The notes: generated by a model from the sequence alone, not told the origin. Positions 35,162 to 46,746 are shown, counted from the first letter of the stretch. The stretch is 64,000 nt of DNA from Gyromitra esculenta (GCA_038503075.1 JBCAML010000002.1:868001-932000), one strand, 5' to 3'. Translations and numbers: made by a program.

Positions 35162-36502
35162 TTAATATTTAGCTTTTTTCCTCCCCCTAGACACTTTAGT
35201 ATCCCTCCCCCTCAACGCTGCCAGACACTCTGCCAAACCCCTCCCCCCATCAACTCGAACTTGGGCAAGCTCTTCATCCTCGATTTTCGCATCTAGCTTC
35301 ACCTCCTGCCCACCAGTCTTGAAGATCAACCCTCCAAATTTCCTCACCAATACCTTCGTTTTCTCATCAAAAACCGTATCCTTCCACCTCCTGACGATCT
35401 CATACGCATCATAGTCAAGACCAAATTTATCACCAGGGCTAACCCGGACCTCCGCAAACACAGAAGAGTAAATCCTGCAAAGTGGGCTTGGGCGAATCCA
35501 TTTTTCTGTGACCCGCTTACGCTTGCCTGCCCGAGCAGTAGTTGGTACATCGATATCATCACACTCGAGGAGTTTCTCAAAACACTTGACGCAGTAAAAC
35601 TCGCCACGGCCGTGCTCATCGATGGCGTGGGGGGTTAGCAGTTTATTATAGTCTGGTAGCATTACTGCAGGATCAACAGTTGGTTTAGAGATCACCGGTT
35701 TAGTGTCCTCCTCGCTGTCAAGATCTGCGGTCAGATCGATGGCATTCTGAGTGGGTACCCTCTTAGCCGTGGGTATGCTCCAGCCTGGCGGTTCGAAGGA
35801 TACTCTGTACTCACCACTGCTGAATTTATTACCGCAGCTGGGATATTCACATTCGCTTCCTGGCACACTCGCCGGTATAGTAACACCCCGAAGTGCTCGA
35901 TGCTCTTCAGCGATATATCCTGAATAAGCCTGGATGTAGACGTGGTATCGGCCCCTTAGGCTCTCACGAATCCAAGTTTTCTTAGCGACCAACTCTATCT
36001 CCACGCCACTCATGGTATTACTATTCAACTGGATTGCTTCGTTCAGTTCTTGGACGATCTCTTCCCGGCCCCATTTATAGAATATCCCCACCGTTTCTAC
36101 CGCTGCAGCTTTTCGACGATTTTCGAGGAGTATTTGCCTCGGAACCACCGCTGGACATTCTGCGACGGTTGAAATAGAGGATATGGATTTGGGGCTAGAG
36201 AAATCAGGTCTTTTGTGAGGCCCCTCGGGGGAAGCATCAGTGCTTGAATTCCCAGTTGGCAGGGAGGATGCAATATGGTTTGTACCATCAACATTTCGAA
36301 ATGGAGTGTTCTGGGCTACTAAGTCGCGCAGGGATCTCGGTTGGTGGGATGAACTGGCGGGGTGGTTGTCGGCTGTTGGTTGTCGAGGAATACGTAATAT
36401 AACGATGAGAGATCGTGGGGCGGGAGGAGAGATGGTCCCACGTGGGACGGGAGTGGGGCGGAGAAGTTTACGCCTAGCGGGTGGATTCATTGCATGCTTC
36501 AT
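35162..36502 (-). CDS. Unknown nuclear-type protein with a possible PARP-like zinc module
   Basis: A single open frame of 446 residues starting MKHAMNPPARRK. The first 150 residues are Pro/Ser/Arg-rich. A predicted globular part follows (ETVGIFYKWGREEIVQELNE..., about 155-235). Then comes a Cys module: CEYPSCGNKFSSGEYRVSF (about 240-258) and, about 80 residues later, EFYCVKCFEKLLE. The C-x4-C ... G-E-Y-R-V ... C-x2-C spacing recalls PARP-type zinc fingers but is not canonical. The tail is basic (GRKKAKY), like a nuclear signal. The gene at 38514-40819 carries a similar module. Function unknown. A second in-frame Met (MNPP) is five codons in. Confidence 0.65.
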   Translation of the reverse strand: MKHAMNPPARRKLLRPTPVPRGTISPPAPRSLIVILRIPRQPTADNHPASSSHQPRSLRDLVAQNTPFRNVDGTNHIASSLPTGNSSTDASPEGPHKRPDFSSPKSISSISTVAECPAVVPRQILLENRRKAAAVETVGIFYKWGREEIVQELNEAIQLNSNTMSGVEIELVAKKTWIRESLRGRYHVYIQAYSGYIAEEHRALRGVTIPASVPGSECEYPSCGNKFSSGEYRVSFEPPGWSIPTAKRVPTQNAIDLTADLDSEEDTKPVISKPTVDPAVMLPDYNKLLTPHAIDEHGRGEFYCVKCFEKLLECDDIDVPTTARAGKRKRVTEKWIRPSPLCRIYSSVFAEVRVSPGDKFGLDYDAYEIVRRWKDTVFDEKTKVLVRKFGGLIFKTGGQEVKLDAKIEDEELAQVRVDGGRGLAECLAALRGRDTKVSRGRKKAKY

Positions 36503-37462
36503 TTTTCTTCTCTCTTGAAGTAACGATGGAGAAGCGAAGAGACTGATGGAAAAAACAAGGATGAACAGGCAAAAGGAATGATGGAACGATGAGTGTGGTT
36601 GTGTGTGGAGAAAACGAGTGAGTGGGGATATGCCTTAACAAGTGATCGGACGTGGGGAAGTGTGAATAGATGCAGAGAAACTTTGGAGGACATGCACCAC
36701 AGAATAGAAAAGCCATGTAGGGGGAGAGAGGAAAAGAAGAGAAGCAACAAGGGAGATCAGAGGTTCAACTCTCCAATGAGAAGCAAACCTTGTACTACGT
36801 GCCTATGTATCCTAACGAAAGATTTCTAAGTTGATTATCTTCGCGCCTGAGGTGAGGTCGCAGACAAACTACACGTACTCAGGGAGAGACTGAGCCTTAT
36901 TACGCCGTAGGTAGGTTGGGCAGCGTCATCAAGCATGAGGGTTTGATCTCGTTGCGGCCCGTGCCGTCCCATGTGCATAGGTACATGTAGCTCTGCTGCG
37001 CGAGGCTCTGTTCTTGCGCCTTTTCGCTTATGCACGTAAGGCGACATGATGTGACTGCAAAACCCTTAGACTTGCATTCAACACTCCACTTCACCCAATC
37101 TTCTTCATTCGCTCTCCGTCTTCATTATCACCCACTCTTGTGAGACATAACTGGCAACAGAGATCCCCGAAGTAATCTCTCTAGAGATGGTACCCACACT
37201 GCCAAGTTTATTTCTTGGCCTCTACTTCCGTTTTTCTTCAAGAAACGAGCGATAGTACTATTCTTTCAACAATGCTCCTCTGTTTCAGGCGTCACGGAGA
37301 GTGCAATATTGACCCGAGTTCAGATTATATCTTTAGACTAAGTCTGCCCTAGCTATCTTTTTAACTTATCGAGCATTCATTAAACTAATTCTTATTCTCA
37401 AATTCTACCCAGTATTTCTGTATTTCAAATTGGCAATTTTGGGAAACCTATAAAGTCAAATA
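36503..37462. other. Intergenic
   Basis: Promoter side of the 35162-36502 gene. TACATGTA at 36982-36989. No gene supported. Confidence 0.5.
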
Positions 37463-37691
37463 CCGTAGAACTTGGATATACAGACCGCTGCCAAGAGGAA
37501 GGCTCGGGGGTGTTATACCCTCTCTAGAGCAACTTACAACACATCAAGAGCAGGGAGACGACTCAGCTGAGGTTGTTGGAGTCTGTTCGCAGCGAAAAGA
37601 TCCCTAAATCTGTGGATCTCTTCCTTTAATTGGAATAGTATCCTAAAAGTCACCCTCTTGGCAATGGTCTGTATTTATCTAGGTTTTACGG
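37463..37691. mobile_element. 229-bp MITE with pogo/Tc1-mariner-like ends and TA target duplication
   Basis: The left end CCGTAGAACTTGGATATACA and the right end, read in reverse complement CCGTAAAACCTAGATAAATA, match over about 35 bp through ACAGACC...TGCCAAGAGG. Both ends abut TA (37461-37462 and 37692-37693). The end sequence resembles the CAGTAGAACCTCGAT-type ends of pogo/Tigger elements (recalled, not searched). No coding capacity. Confidence 0.72.
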
Positions 37692-38513
37692 TATAAGGCT
37701 GCAACACTAGAACCTGCTTTAAAAGCTCAACTAACTGCTAATTGCACGTATTTCAACCCTGCCAGAAACTTGAACAGCTACTTCTCTAGTCCCTAGTTTT
37801 ACACATCTATTTCTGTCGGTGCTATGGATATCTCGTATCTACATGTATACGTGTAGGTATAGGAAACCGCGTTTCAAACCCCTACGCCAAGGAATATTCT
37901 TTGTTCATAAAAAATCACCCATGAACACCCTCCCTTGAGTATAGAATAAACATATTGTTCTTGGGTTCTTATGTATATATGACCCCGTACGGGTGTTTTT
38001 TGTTTCAAAAACTTCTATTGCCCTATCCACAACATGAACTGTCTGTCTATGATACTTGATTCACCCCCAGATGAACAAAGGTGACATCATCTCTTGCAGT
38101 TTATCTATCTTCTTGAATTAGAAACAACTAATATTCTGTAACTATCGTGAACAACGTTAACGCTTGAAAAAAATATGGCGGAAGGATCATATAAATCCCA
38201 CTTGCGTCTATCATACAAGTTCTTTTTCCAACAACAATTCCACAGCATCCAACAGTTCTCGTTTACAGCATTCCCTCTATTTCCTACTCTTTCATTACTT
38301 TTGATCCTGTACGCTGGTCGTACCTCGCATAGAGCATCTGAAATTACCACTGCATTTCAGCATCAACCTGCATTTTGCCAACTCATTACGCCAAATCATT
38401 TGACAGCTTCAGCATTGTTATTTTTCTTCAAACAGCATACGTATTACCAGCACCTATCATAAAAAATACATATTCGATAAAAAAATCAACTACAAAAAGA
38501 AAAAACAAATAAA
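37692..38513. other. Intergenic upstream of the 38514 gene
   Basis: Includes TACATGTA at 37840-37847 and an A-rich leader (ATAAAAAAATCAACTACAAA) just before the start codon at 38514. Confidence 0.5.
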
Positions 38514-40819
38514 ATGGCCAACCAACAACCCACGGACGAATTTTCCTTCCTCAATTGGGATATGGACTGCGGTGATTTGATACTCAGCCAGGAGGAGATG
38601 GACAGAATGACCCAAGTTTCAAATGAGTTCCTCCCCATGGAAGATTACAATTTCCAACCAATGAATACGACTGATTATTCATTCCTAGAAAATTCTTACA
38701 TTGCACCGGTGCAAGAAGAAATTATCCAACCTGTTCACAACTTCATTGTAGAGGACTTTACCAGTCTTCTCGAGGGAAACTGCTTTTCGACTGATCAATT
38801 TACGATCCCGATGGCTGATGACTTGGAACAGATCATAGCTGAACCCATTAACTATGATCAGCAGAGTACTATTATCCCAAATTCGATTGACCCAACCTTT
38901 TTTAGTGCTCCATATAATCAGCTCTATACCTCCTCATATGACTTTGGACCCCGAACCCCAACAGAAACCTTTGCAGACCAGGATCTATCATACAACCAAC
39001 CACCTCAAGGCAATATTTACAACCAGCAGGCTACCAACTACACTCAACAGCAATTTAATGGGTTTGAACTGTTTGACGGTCTAGAACTCTTTGAGGATAG
39101 TGCATTACTGGTCACTCCGGCCCCTGCTGCCGCTCCAGTCCTCACTGGGCAGCCGATGGAAGGTTATCAGTTTGATGATTTTGAGCTTTTTGGAGAAGTG
39201 GCCGTCACACATGCTGCCCCCCAGAAATCTCAATTGTTACTACCTGCTTACCCCACGCAGCACGTCACTTACAAGTCTAATGCCACGCCAACGAGACAAT
39301 CTGTAGCTAACCCCACAACTCCTACTTGGCATACATTCAGACAACCAAACAATGTTTCGCCTTTGACATGTGCTGGGAACCTTGAGGTTGTTTTGAAGCA
39401 GAAGAACTCTAGTGGACTGACGGAGAACCAGCGCCACCAATATACTGTCTACAAGCCACTTGGTCCGTGGGGTAGCTTCCAATACAGTACCCGTGGCTAC
39501 CTCCACGAAAGTATTCAGTTTAATTCTACGAATATTGTTGAATTCCTTGAAAGTAAGTTCCAGTTATTCTCCCGCTTTAGTTGATCGAGCAATTACTAAC
39601 ATATCTTTTTCCTTCAGATCATCCCCTCGGTGACAGCCTTCTCCTCCGCATCGAGAAACATCCTTACGAGTTCAAATCCCGCGAGACATGCAGACCACAA
39701 TACAGCCGCTGCCGATCCAAGAGCTGTGCTCTATCCGCTGAAAACAAGTTCTTCACTGGTGACCTTCGTGTCGCCATCGACGAGGTCACTGGCCGTTTCA
39801 CACCCGACCAAGTTCAGAACAACTGCCCATACTTCGCCGCCGGTTGGATCCATCTCGAGTGTCTTGAGAACCTTATCAACGTTGCCCCGCTCGTTCACGC
39901 TGGCATCCTCGTTCCTGACACTCGCGTTATCCTCCCCCACGAGCCTGCTAAGATTTCGAGACAAGGTATCAATTCCAACAACAAGATGGCCCTAGCCAAG
40001 AAGCAGCTCACTCAGTACACTAAATGGAAAGCAGCTCACCCGGCTGACAGTGAGCGCACTTTCAACGAACATACTCTCAATGCTGTTATGTGGATCGCAG
40101 CTCAGCGCCCAGGTCGCGTAAAGTACAGGGCTCCCCCCGGTGTCACATCGAAGGTGGTCGCGAAGTTCCTTAAGGAGAACAGGAACTTGAATGGATGGGG
40201 AGGCCGTCGTATGGCGCACGGAACTGTTGAATCGATGAACGAAGCTATCGCGGCTGGCAGGGCCCACGAGATCATCGCACCGCGCAACGGACAGAGCGGA
40301 AAGAAGGGAATGAACATTGGCGGTTCCTCGAGACCCAGAAATAAGCGTTCTCGCGAGGAATCGGAATCGGAAGCTGGCTCCTCCTCCGACTCGGATCCCG
40401 AGTCCCCTGTCCAGAGAGGGAAGAGAAATTACAATAGAAGGGGTAGAAAGTCGGACGCTAGAAAGGCGGCTCATGGTAAATCTGATGGAAAAAATAAATC
40501 TGCTAATATCATTATCCACGAAGATCGTGCTAACCCTGCGAAAAAGGCCAAACACACTAACGAACAGCCTCAGGGTCGCTACTATGGCGATATCGGTTCC
40601 TCGCCTGATAATGGAGTCACGTATTTCGCTAGCGCATCCCAGTTGCCTAAGAAGCAGGATGAAGGCAGCACTCTCCGCGAGATTACTGAGGCCGAGGCTT
40701 CGACATCAAGACAATCACGCCGTCAAAGCAAGAGGACCAGGAAGGAGGTTGAGACCTACACTGTCTCCGATGATGAAGATACCGATAAGGAGAACAGCGA
40801 CCCTTCATGGGAGACTTGA
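38514..40819 (+). CDS. Putative nuclear regulator with acidic N-terminus and PARP-like zinc module
   Basis: Two exons, 38514-39552 and 39618-40819, 746 residues. The 65-nt intron has a GTAAGT donor and a CTAAC branch. Residues 1-250 are acidic and rich in Phe, Tyr, Gln and Asn (EFSFLNWDMDCGDLILSQEE), like an activation or phase-separating region. A conserved core spans the intron (GLTENQRHQYTVYKPLGPWG ... FLENHPLGDSLLLRIEKHPY). A Cys/His module follows: CRSKSCALSAENKFFTGDLR, then NNCPYFAAGWIHLECLENL about 40 residues on, with the W-x-H-x2-C ending of PARP-type fingers. The C-terminal 300 residues are basic and Ser-rich with KRSREESESEAGSSSDSD and RRQSKRTRKE, likely nuclear. Function unknown; DNA or chromatin binding is an inference. 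Confidence 0.75.
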
Positions 40820-41227
40820 TTACGATTGCGTGTGACTTGAATAGGTAACTTAATAAGGGGTTTGTTCATTCCTTTCTTGATTTTTGGTTTTTTTGATTTT
40901 TTGGTTTTAGAAAATACGGTGCCAGGATTGTGTTCAATAGGGCTTTCGACATTCCGACTACATATAGTTGGAATGAAAAATGCCCAGAGCACAGCTAGGG
41001 TGCCTTAATTAAAATATATCTGTCGCATATAGAATCCTGTATTTTTAGTTTTGTTTATAGGAATGAGAAACCCTCTTTTATTGAATTATGGGTTAGTCCC
41101 GCTGGTGATGACCGTCTCCCTAAAATCACATACCACTAGAATAACTACATGCAATCGCAGCAAAAAAAGGAACATCTCGGCGAACCTATCGAGAGGAAGA
41201 AGTTCTTACAAAAAGGAATATATCACG
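40820..41227. other. Intergenic between the 38514 gene and tRNA-Thr
   Basis: About 400 bases including T-rich 3' flank; nothing supported. Confidence 0.5.
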
Positions 41228-41300
41228 TGCTCTGACTCGGAGTTGAACCGAGGATCTCAGCATTACTAGTGCTGCGCCTTACCAACTTGGCCACCAGAGC
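41228..41300 (-). tRNA. tRNA-Thr (anticodon AGU)
   Basis: Read on the minus strand, the 73-nt gene folds as a complete cloverleaf without intron. Acceptor GCTCTGG pairs with TCAGAGC (one G-T). The D arm contains the A box TGGCCAAGTTGG. Anticodon stem CAGCA/TGCTG closes the loop CTAGTAA, giving anticodon AGU. T arm CTCGG-TTCAACT-CCGAG includes the B box. Discriminator base is A; CCA is not encoded, as usual in eukaryotes. It reads ACU, and ACC after inosine modification. Confidence 0.96.
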
Positions 41301-42092
41301 CTGTGTGTTCGAGGCACTTTATATATTTTTATCAAATTTATTTTTTTTACTTTGTCGCTTGCACGGTTTTTGTTGTTGTGTTTCAAGTAGTTAGATGAAA
41401 CTTGAACTAAAGGATGTCGCGGGTGGGTTTTTCTTTTTGGTCTTACTTTTGTTAATGATTTTATATAGCTAAAGGAGGGCTCGAGAGGGATTGAATAGGT
41501 CTCTATTCTATATCGGGATTATGCTATCATCAAAGAAAAACGGGGTTTTCAAACCCGAGAAAACTAAAGTACATGTTAGGGGTTGCGACATGCAATATCA
41601 CTCGTCTGCTCTACAGCCGAGTGATGTTTCATGATTAAGAATACCCCCACTCCATATCGTGGTCCAAAGACACCGCGAAATCTCGAAAGCTATTTTCTAC
41701 AAACCCAAGAACCTTCTCTCTATCTGCAGCATCTATAGTGCCGAAGTCCGATTGTAAACCTGACCACGTCTCCGAGTATCAGTTCTATCACGAGTAGTAG
41801 CGCTACCCAGCCGTAAGTTTATTTGCTCCCCAAGTAACGCCGTAGCGCCAGTCTAACGGATAACGAAATCATAGCTCACCAGGCACCAACCCCACGATAA
41901 GATTATTAATTTTTTTAGCAGTAGTCATAGGCCTGTAATAGCACTATACAGCGCAGCCAGCCAGCCAGCCGAGCAAAGTATCCATTGCACCTCACCCGCT
42001 TCCCTCTCTTCCCGGGGCAATGAAATGAAAAAAACAAAACAAACAAACCACTCGCTGAACCCTCTAAAACCGTAGCAGCTCTAGTAAAACCA
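41301..42092. other. Intergenic
   Basis: No gene supported. T-rich just downstream of the tRNA. Confidence 0.45.
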
Positions 42093-42395
42093 TTATAAAG
42101 CCAAACCCTCTCTAGAAATATCGCCGAGCCCCCACGCAGCAAGTGTGCGTATACCATCTCGCTCACGACGGGTATGCCGTACGTGTGCACGATACCGTTC
42201 ACGGTCGTTGTTTGGCTTCCAGAACCATAGATGGCGTGAACGGTGGTCGGGGCAGTATATGAGTACGTAGGCGTCCGAGTCTGAGAAGCCGGATGGTCTG
42301 CGGAGCAGGATTGCAGGGATCTGCGCGTGATGGGGCTTTTTAGGGGCGAGTGTGGGGGAGGGGGGGCGGAAGCAGGTGAGGATTGAGAGGATCAT
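42093..42395 (-). CDS. Possible small protein, unknown
   Basis: An open frame of about 100 codons from the Met at 42395 (an upstream in-frame Met at 42584 would give 163). The C-terminal half, FSDSDAYVLIYCPDHRSRHL then WFWKPNNDRERYRAHVRHTR, has a protein-like mix of aromatic and charged residues. The N-terminal part is Pro-rich. No family recognised. TACATGTA sits at 42398-42405, right at the putative start. It may be non-coding; conservation in a related genome would decide. Confidence 0.3.
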   Translation of the reverse strand: MILSILTCFRPPSPTLAPKKPHHAQIPAILLRRPSGFSDSDAYVLIYCPDHRSRHLWFWKPNNDRERYRAHVRHTRRERDGIRTLAAWGLGDISREGLAL

Positions 42396-42992
42396 TGTAC
42401 ATGTAGTTATGGGTGTTCTGGGGGCTGGTGTATTGTGGGGAGCTATCGTGGGGCCTGGAAGGGGAGTGTCGGGGGGGATATATATTTCTCTTAAGGGGTG
42501 CTTGAGGGTTGTTATTGGGTGTTCACTTGGGCAGCCTGGCGTATCTAGAACCTTGTCTTGGCGATGGATGCGTACATGTACCATTCAGCTGTGGAGTCAC
42601 GTTGTGAGCATGGGTCAATTCCGTGACCCGGGTAGCAATTCAGCTCACTGCTAGAAACTACATGTACTTGTGCCGGATGTACCTTAACGCCATCCTCATC
42701 TTGAATGAATCTGTGGATGCTAGCAGCTGTAAGAGGTGAGACTGTAGGCTGTACACGAGTCGAGTGAGAAGCTATGACGACAAATTAAACGCCTCAAACC
42801 CTGCAGCGATGCTTCGGAGATTTAACCCTGCGGGATAAGTGCTTACTTGACTACGTCAATTGACAGGGCAATCGGAGTGCTCCGACGTACGACCCCACAC
42901 GAGCCCCAAAACTTTAAAGTGCCTCCCCAAAACGCTCTGAAGAAAGCCATCCCACCTACCAAAAAAACCCTTATCCAAAATACAAACTCGAA
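42396..42992. other. Intergenic upstream of the GNAT gene
   Basis: Contains TACATGTA at 42398, 42573 and 42659, three within 270 bases. No gene supported. Confidence 0.5.
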
Positions 42993-43583
42993 ATGTCCTC
43001 TTCACCAAAATTCACTGTTTCCGCCCCATTCCGCGGCAAGTCTTCCAAAATCTTCCGGGATGCAATGGTAGTCCGAACCGAAGTGTTTGTCCACGAACAA
43101 GGAGTGCCCGCTGAAAACGAACTCGACGATGACGACGAACGCAGCATCCACTGGGTCATCTACGCCAACAACGAGACACCAGTGGGTGTTATCCGGCTTG
43201 TTCCCTCACCACACGCGCCCCACGGCCACGGCCATCCGGATTCACGCGTCGAGAATCCGGAGCCGGGGAAAGGTACGTTTATCAAGCTGGGACGGACAGC
43301 GACGCTGAAGGCGTACCGAGGGCTCGGGATTGGGCGGATGCTGGTTGATGCGGCGGTGGGGTACGCGAGATCCCACCCTGAGGAGGTGGGGCCAAGAGGA
43401 AAGGATGGGATGGCGATGGAGGGGAGGTGGGATGGGAGGTGCCTGGTGCATGCGCAGACTACTGTCCAGGGGATGTGGGCGAAGAGCGGGTTTGCGGTGG
43501 ACGGGAGTATGGGGGAGTGGGACGAGGAGGGGATTATGCACGTGGGCATGTGGAGGGATATTGAGATCGCCGGGAGAGCGTAG
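42993..43583 (+). CDS. GNAT-family N-acetyltransferase
   Basis: A single exon of 196 residues. GNAT features are visible: EVFVHEQGVPAENELDDDDE (the motif C/D region common in YjgM/ElaA-type proteins), HWVIYANNETPVGVIRLVP (beta strands 3-4), then GRTATLKAYRGLGIGRMLVD. The RGLGIG there is the R/Q-x2-G-x-G/A acetyl-CoA pyrophosphate-binding loop. A late strand HAQTTVQGMWAKSGFAVDG follows. The substrate cannot be predicted. The 3' half is unusually GC-rich compared with its flanks. The start at 42993 follows CGAA and is the only sensible Met. Confidence 0.9.
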   Translation: MSSSPKFTVSAPFRGKSSKIFRDAMVVRTEVFVHEQGVPAENELDDDDERSIHWVIYANNETPVGVIRLVPSPHAPHGHGHPDSRVENPEPGKGTFIKLGRTATLKAYRGLGIGRMLVDAAVGYARSHPEEVGPRGKDGMAMEGRWDGRCLVHAQTTVQGMWAKSGFAVDGSMGEWDEEGIMHVGMWRDIEIAGRA

Positions 43584-43639
43584 GGGGTGGTATGTGATGT
43601 GTGAATATGTAGAACAGAGCGCGCTCGACTCTAGAGCAC

Positions 43640-43711
43640 ATACATACGTACTACATACATACATACATGTATGCTGTACAGCACGGCTATCGTGCTCTAC
43701 ATGTACATGTA
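43640..43711. repeat. CATA-rich simple repeat with overlapping TACATGTA sites
   Basis: A (CATA)n run merges into TACATGTATG at 43664 and then TACATGTACATGTA at 43698-43711, which holds two overlapping copies of the octamer. It lies just downstream of the GNAT gene. Confidence 0.7.
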
Positions 43712-44100
43712 CTTCTCATGCCCGGGACATGATCTCATCCGCAGCAGAGACATCTCCCCAACTCCTCTCCTCCTCCTCCCTGGACCTGCATGCAGCTCTT
43801 TGGGGCCCAGCCCAAGGGTCCAACCGTTCAACCCTCACCACGTTGCCTGGGCGACTTCTGCCTCTGTGACTTGTGAAAACCAAGAAATCCTCGCTGAAGG
43901 CCCTGAGCTTCAAACACATATTTCCGGGCGCAGTCAATGCATGAAGAAAAAAAAGCCCGAGACGAATTGGCCTCTCCTAAGTGCGAATCTTTCTGCTGAA
44001 CAATTTCATCCAAAGTCCTCACGTGTGCCAAGAAAACGCGCCCAACCAATTGCCAAATCAGGATAAGCGTATTGGGTGATACACAACCACAGCCAGTCGC

Positions 44101-44129
44101 GATTCCTTCCTTCCTTCCTTCCTTCCCTC
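44101..44129 (+). repeat. CCTT microsatellite in the leader of the 44257 gene
   Basis: Four to six CCTT units starting at about 44105, about 130 bases upstream of the start codon, likely in the 5' leader or promoter. The surrounding CT-rich tract is common near fungal transcription starts. Confidence 0.7.
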
Positions 44130-44256
44130 CTTCGTTTCCCTCCGATCGCCCACCTTTCTTTCCTCAACAACCTCCGACTTATCGATCCGGGGCGTTTTAC
44201 GTGATTGCTCAGCTATCTGATCCTTATCCTCCCCCGCTGATCCCCTAATTCCCACG

Positions 44257-46746
44257 ATGACGACCCCAATCTTCTCCCAATACGCCGGGCCCCAGACTCC
44301 CAGGTTCCGCGACGACGACGACCATGGGTTCCAACCATCATGGGCTGCAGTCCCCCAAGTCTCCATCTTCGACCCTACCAATACCGTCTCCCGCGACCAA
44401 GTGCTGGGAACCGTTAGGCGGCCAATTTGGCAAGAGGCCGAAGAAAGCTTCAACCGGGAGACGGCTGCGAAGCGTGCTGCTCTTAGCCAGGAACTCAGGC
44501 TCCAAGCTGAACTCGATAGATCTAATTATTTTGCGTTGAGCTCGGTCGCGACGGTGTGGAGCGTTGTGTCGAGTTTTGCAGGCGCTGTTGGGACTGGGTT
44601 AGGGATTGCTGGGAAGGTTATCTATGCCGTTAATAATGGTGTTGGGAGGGCGAGGCAGTTCGTTGTTGCCAGAAGGACGAGTGAACGACACGATCCGATT
44701 GCGAGGTGGGACCGGAGAAAAGCTAGACTTATAAGTGGGAACGGGAATGGGGAGTCGGATTCAGAGACGGAGTCGGAGAATGGAACGCAGAGTATGCTTA
44801 GTATGCCGCCTCATATGGTTGGAGCAACACCGTAAGTCCCTCCATTTGAATTGATTCTTTTTTTTTGTTATACGCCCGGAAACTATAACTAATTTATATA
44901 AAGGAGAGTCGTCCGCCAGTCCCGTCGAATGGCTCGCCTAGCACGCCCAGCACCCTCTCCAGGCTTCGAACCCACCAATACCATCCAACCCATTCGCCGA
45001 GGTCCCAAAACTCCTGGTGGCAAGAAACTTCGAGTCCGTTTCGAAGGTGATGCATCTACACCTAGGTCTTATTCGACTAATGCACCTAATACCCCAGCGT
45101 TCGTCTTCAATACACCTAAAGACAAGAAGTTGCATATGTCAACGAAGGAAGAGTTCCAGATGAACATTAATAAGGAGAAATTCAACACGTGGATGAAAGT
45201 ACTCCACGCTTCTCGATGGCGTAAAAGAGACGTCGGTACCGGTCTGGCGAAATTTGAATTGCCAACAAAGCTCGTTAATACGCTCTATGAGAAGCGCGTA
45301 GAAGACCCAGAGCCATGGGAAGCCCTTGTTGCGTCACATAGCCATAACGGGTTCTTGAGTAGGACTGGTCTAGCTATTCCTAAGGTGGACGTTACGAAAC
45401 ATAAGCCAAGAGATTGGGAAGCAGAAAGTCAACAGGATGGGAAGGTCTCGTCTGAGAGTTTAATCCAGCAGAAGGATGGAAAGTGCAAGATCTGCCGTGG
45501 TTTCAAGTGGGCCGGAATCATCCTTACTAGAGAGATCACACAAGGGGAAGAAGTCCCATGCCACAGTCAGCATAAATCTGTTAAGCCGTACACCTCACAG
45601 GAACTTAGCGAATTTAAACGGGGGGATCACAACTCGCTTTTCAGAAGGTGGTGTCAAGAATCTCGTTGGGATTGGCTCTTTGAGGACCCGCCGTTGAGCG
45701 GAATTGATAAAGAAGGAAATGACTGGGCGATCCCAGGAGACGACCCGAGACTTCGACACGTTACCCGTCTCAACGAACTTGGTAAATGTTACGACGCAGA
45801 CCGTCTCGATCTCTACATGACAATGAAACGAGAGTTCTCAAAACAAGATCTAGCCGCAAAAAGGTTCATCGACGCCATTGAAAGAGCTGGAAACCCCACC
45901 GTCGCGCAGCAGCTCAAGCAAATGGACATGGAACGCAAGAGACGCCAAGTCAAAGTGGAATTCCTCTGCGTTCGTCAGGTCAAGGTCGTCGTCAAGGGCC
46001 TCGATTCCGTCAAAAACCGAGCCGGCAAACGAACCGCCAGCGCCGCTGACCTCCAGCCCGAAAACCACAAAAAGCAGAGAACTACCACCGTCGCCAACCA
46101 TGACGAGAGCGATGATGATGACGCCGCCATCCCTAAACCCATTGCTGCCCGTAGAATTGCAAAACTCCGTAGCCGTAGACCCCTCGTAAAAACAAACGGC
46201 AACACTAAAACAACAACCGCAACCATCATCCCCCCGACAATCTTAGAACCTCTACAGCATATCCCACCCCCATTCGACCCCGTCGAACTAAAGAAGATTA
46301 GACTCGCCCCACCACTAGCCTCCACCGATGATTTATACACGGCACCCGAAACCATCTTCCGCGAGCGCTTCGAGCAGGAACGTAGGTTCTCGCCTAAACC
46401 TAAGAGTTCTGCAGGCACTTACTCTGCGCGTGAAGAAGATTTTTCACCACCGTCAAAAGAGGAGCTGGAGGCCGAGATCTATTATGAGGATTGTAGAAAG
46501 GTGGAGGCGCGACGACTCGAAGAGGTGAAACTCAGGGCGAAGGAAATTGAGGAGGAGACCGCGAGAGCGCGGGATGGGAGGGGGGAGAATGGTGTGAAGG
46601 ATAAAGTTTCGGGTGAGTTTTTTTTTTTTGGTACCGGCCCTCATGTTAGTGGGTTGAATGCTGACTTTGGAGTGTTTAAAGTTGGAGGTAATCTTTTTAG
46701 GTTTGGTGAAAAGGGGAATGGGGTTAGTACTTCGATGTGGGATTGA
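44257..46746 (+). CDS. Large conserved-looking protein of unknown function
   Basis: Two exons, 44257-44831 and 44904-46746, 805 residues, joined by a 72-nt intron with GTAAGT and CTAAT signals. The N-terminal 120 residues have a helical charged segment (ESFNRETAAKRAALSQELRL) followed by a small-residue hydrophobic stretch (SSVATVWSVVSSFAGAVGTG...GIAGKVIYAV) that could be membrane-associating. The middle has VRFEGDASTPRSY and a predicted globular block (KEEFQMNINKEKFNTWMKVL). A CxxC (KCKICRGFKWAG) is followed by DPRLRHVTRLNELGKCYDAD. The C-terminus is charged. A strong donor GTGAGT at 46613 with an AG 37 bases later hints at a possible alternative end, but the spacing is short for an intron. 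No family recognised. Confidence 0.72.

Noticed and set aside
43716..44066. Overlapping open frames on both strands between the GNAT gene and the next gene
   Set aside because: GC-rich non-coding stretch with simple repeats; no conserved motif in any frame.
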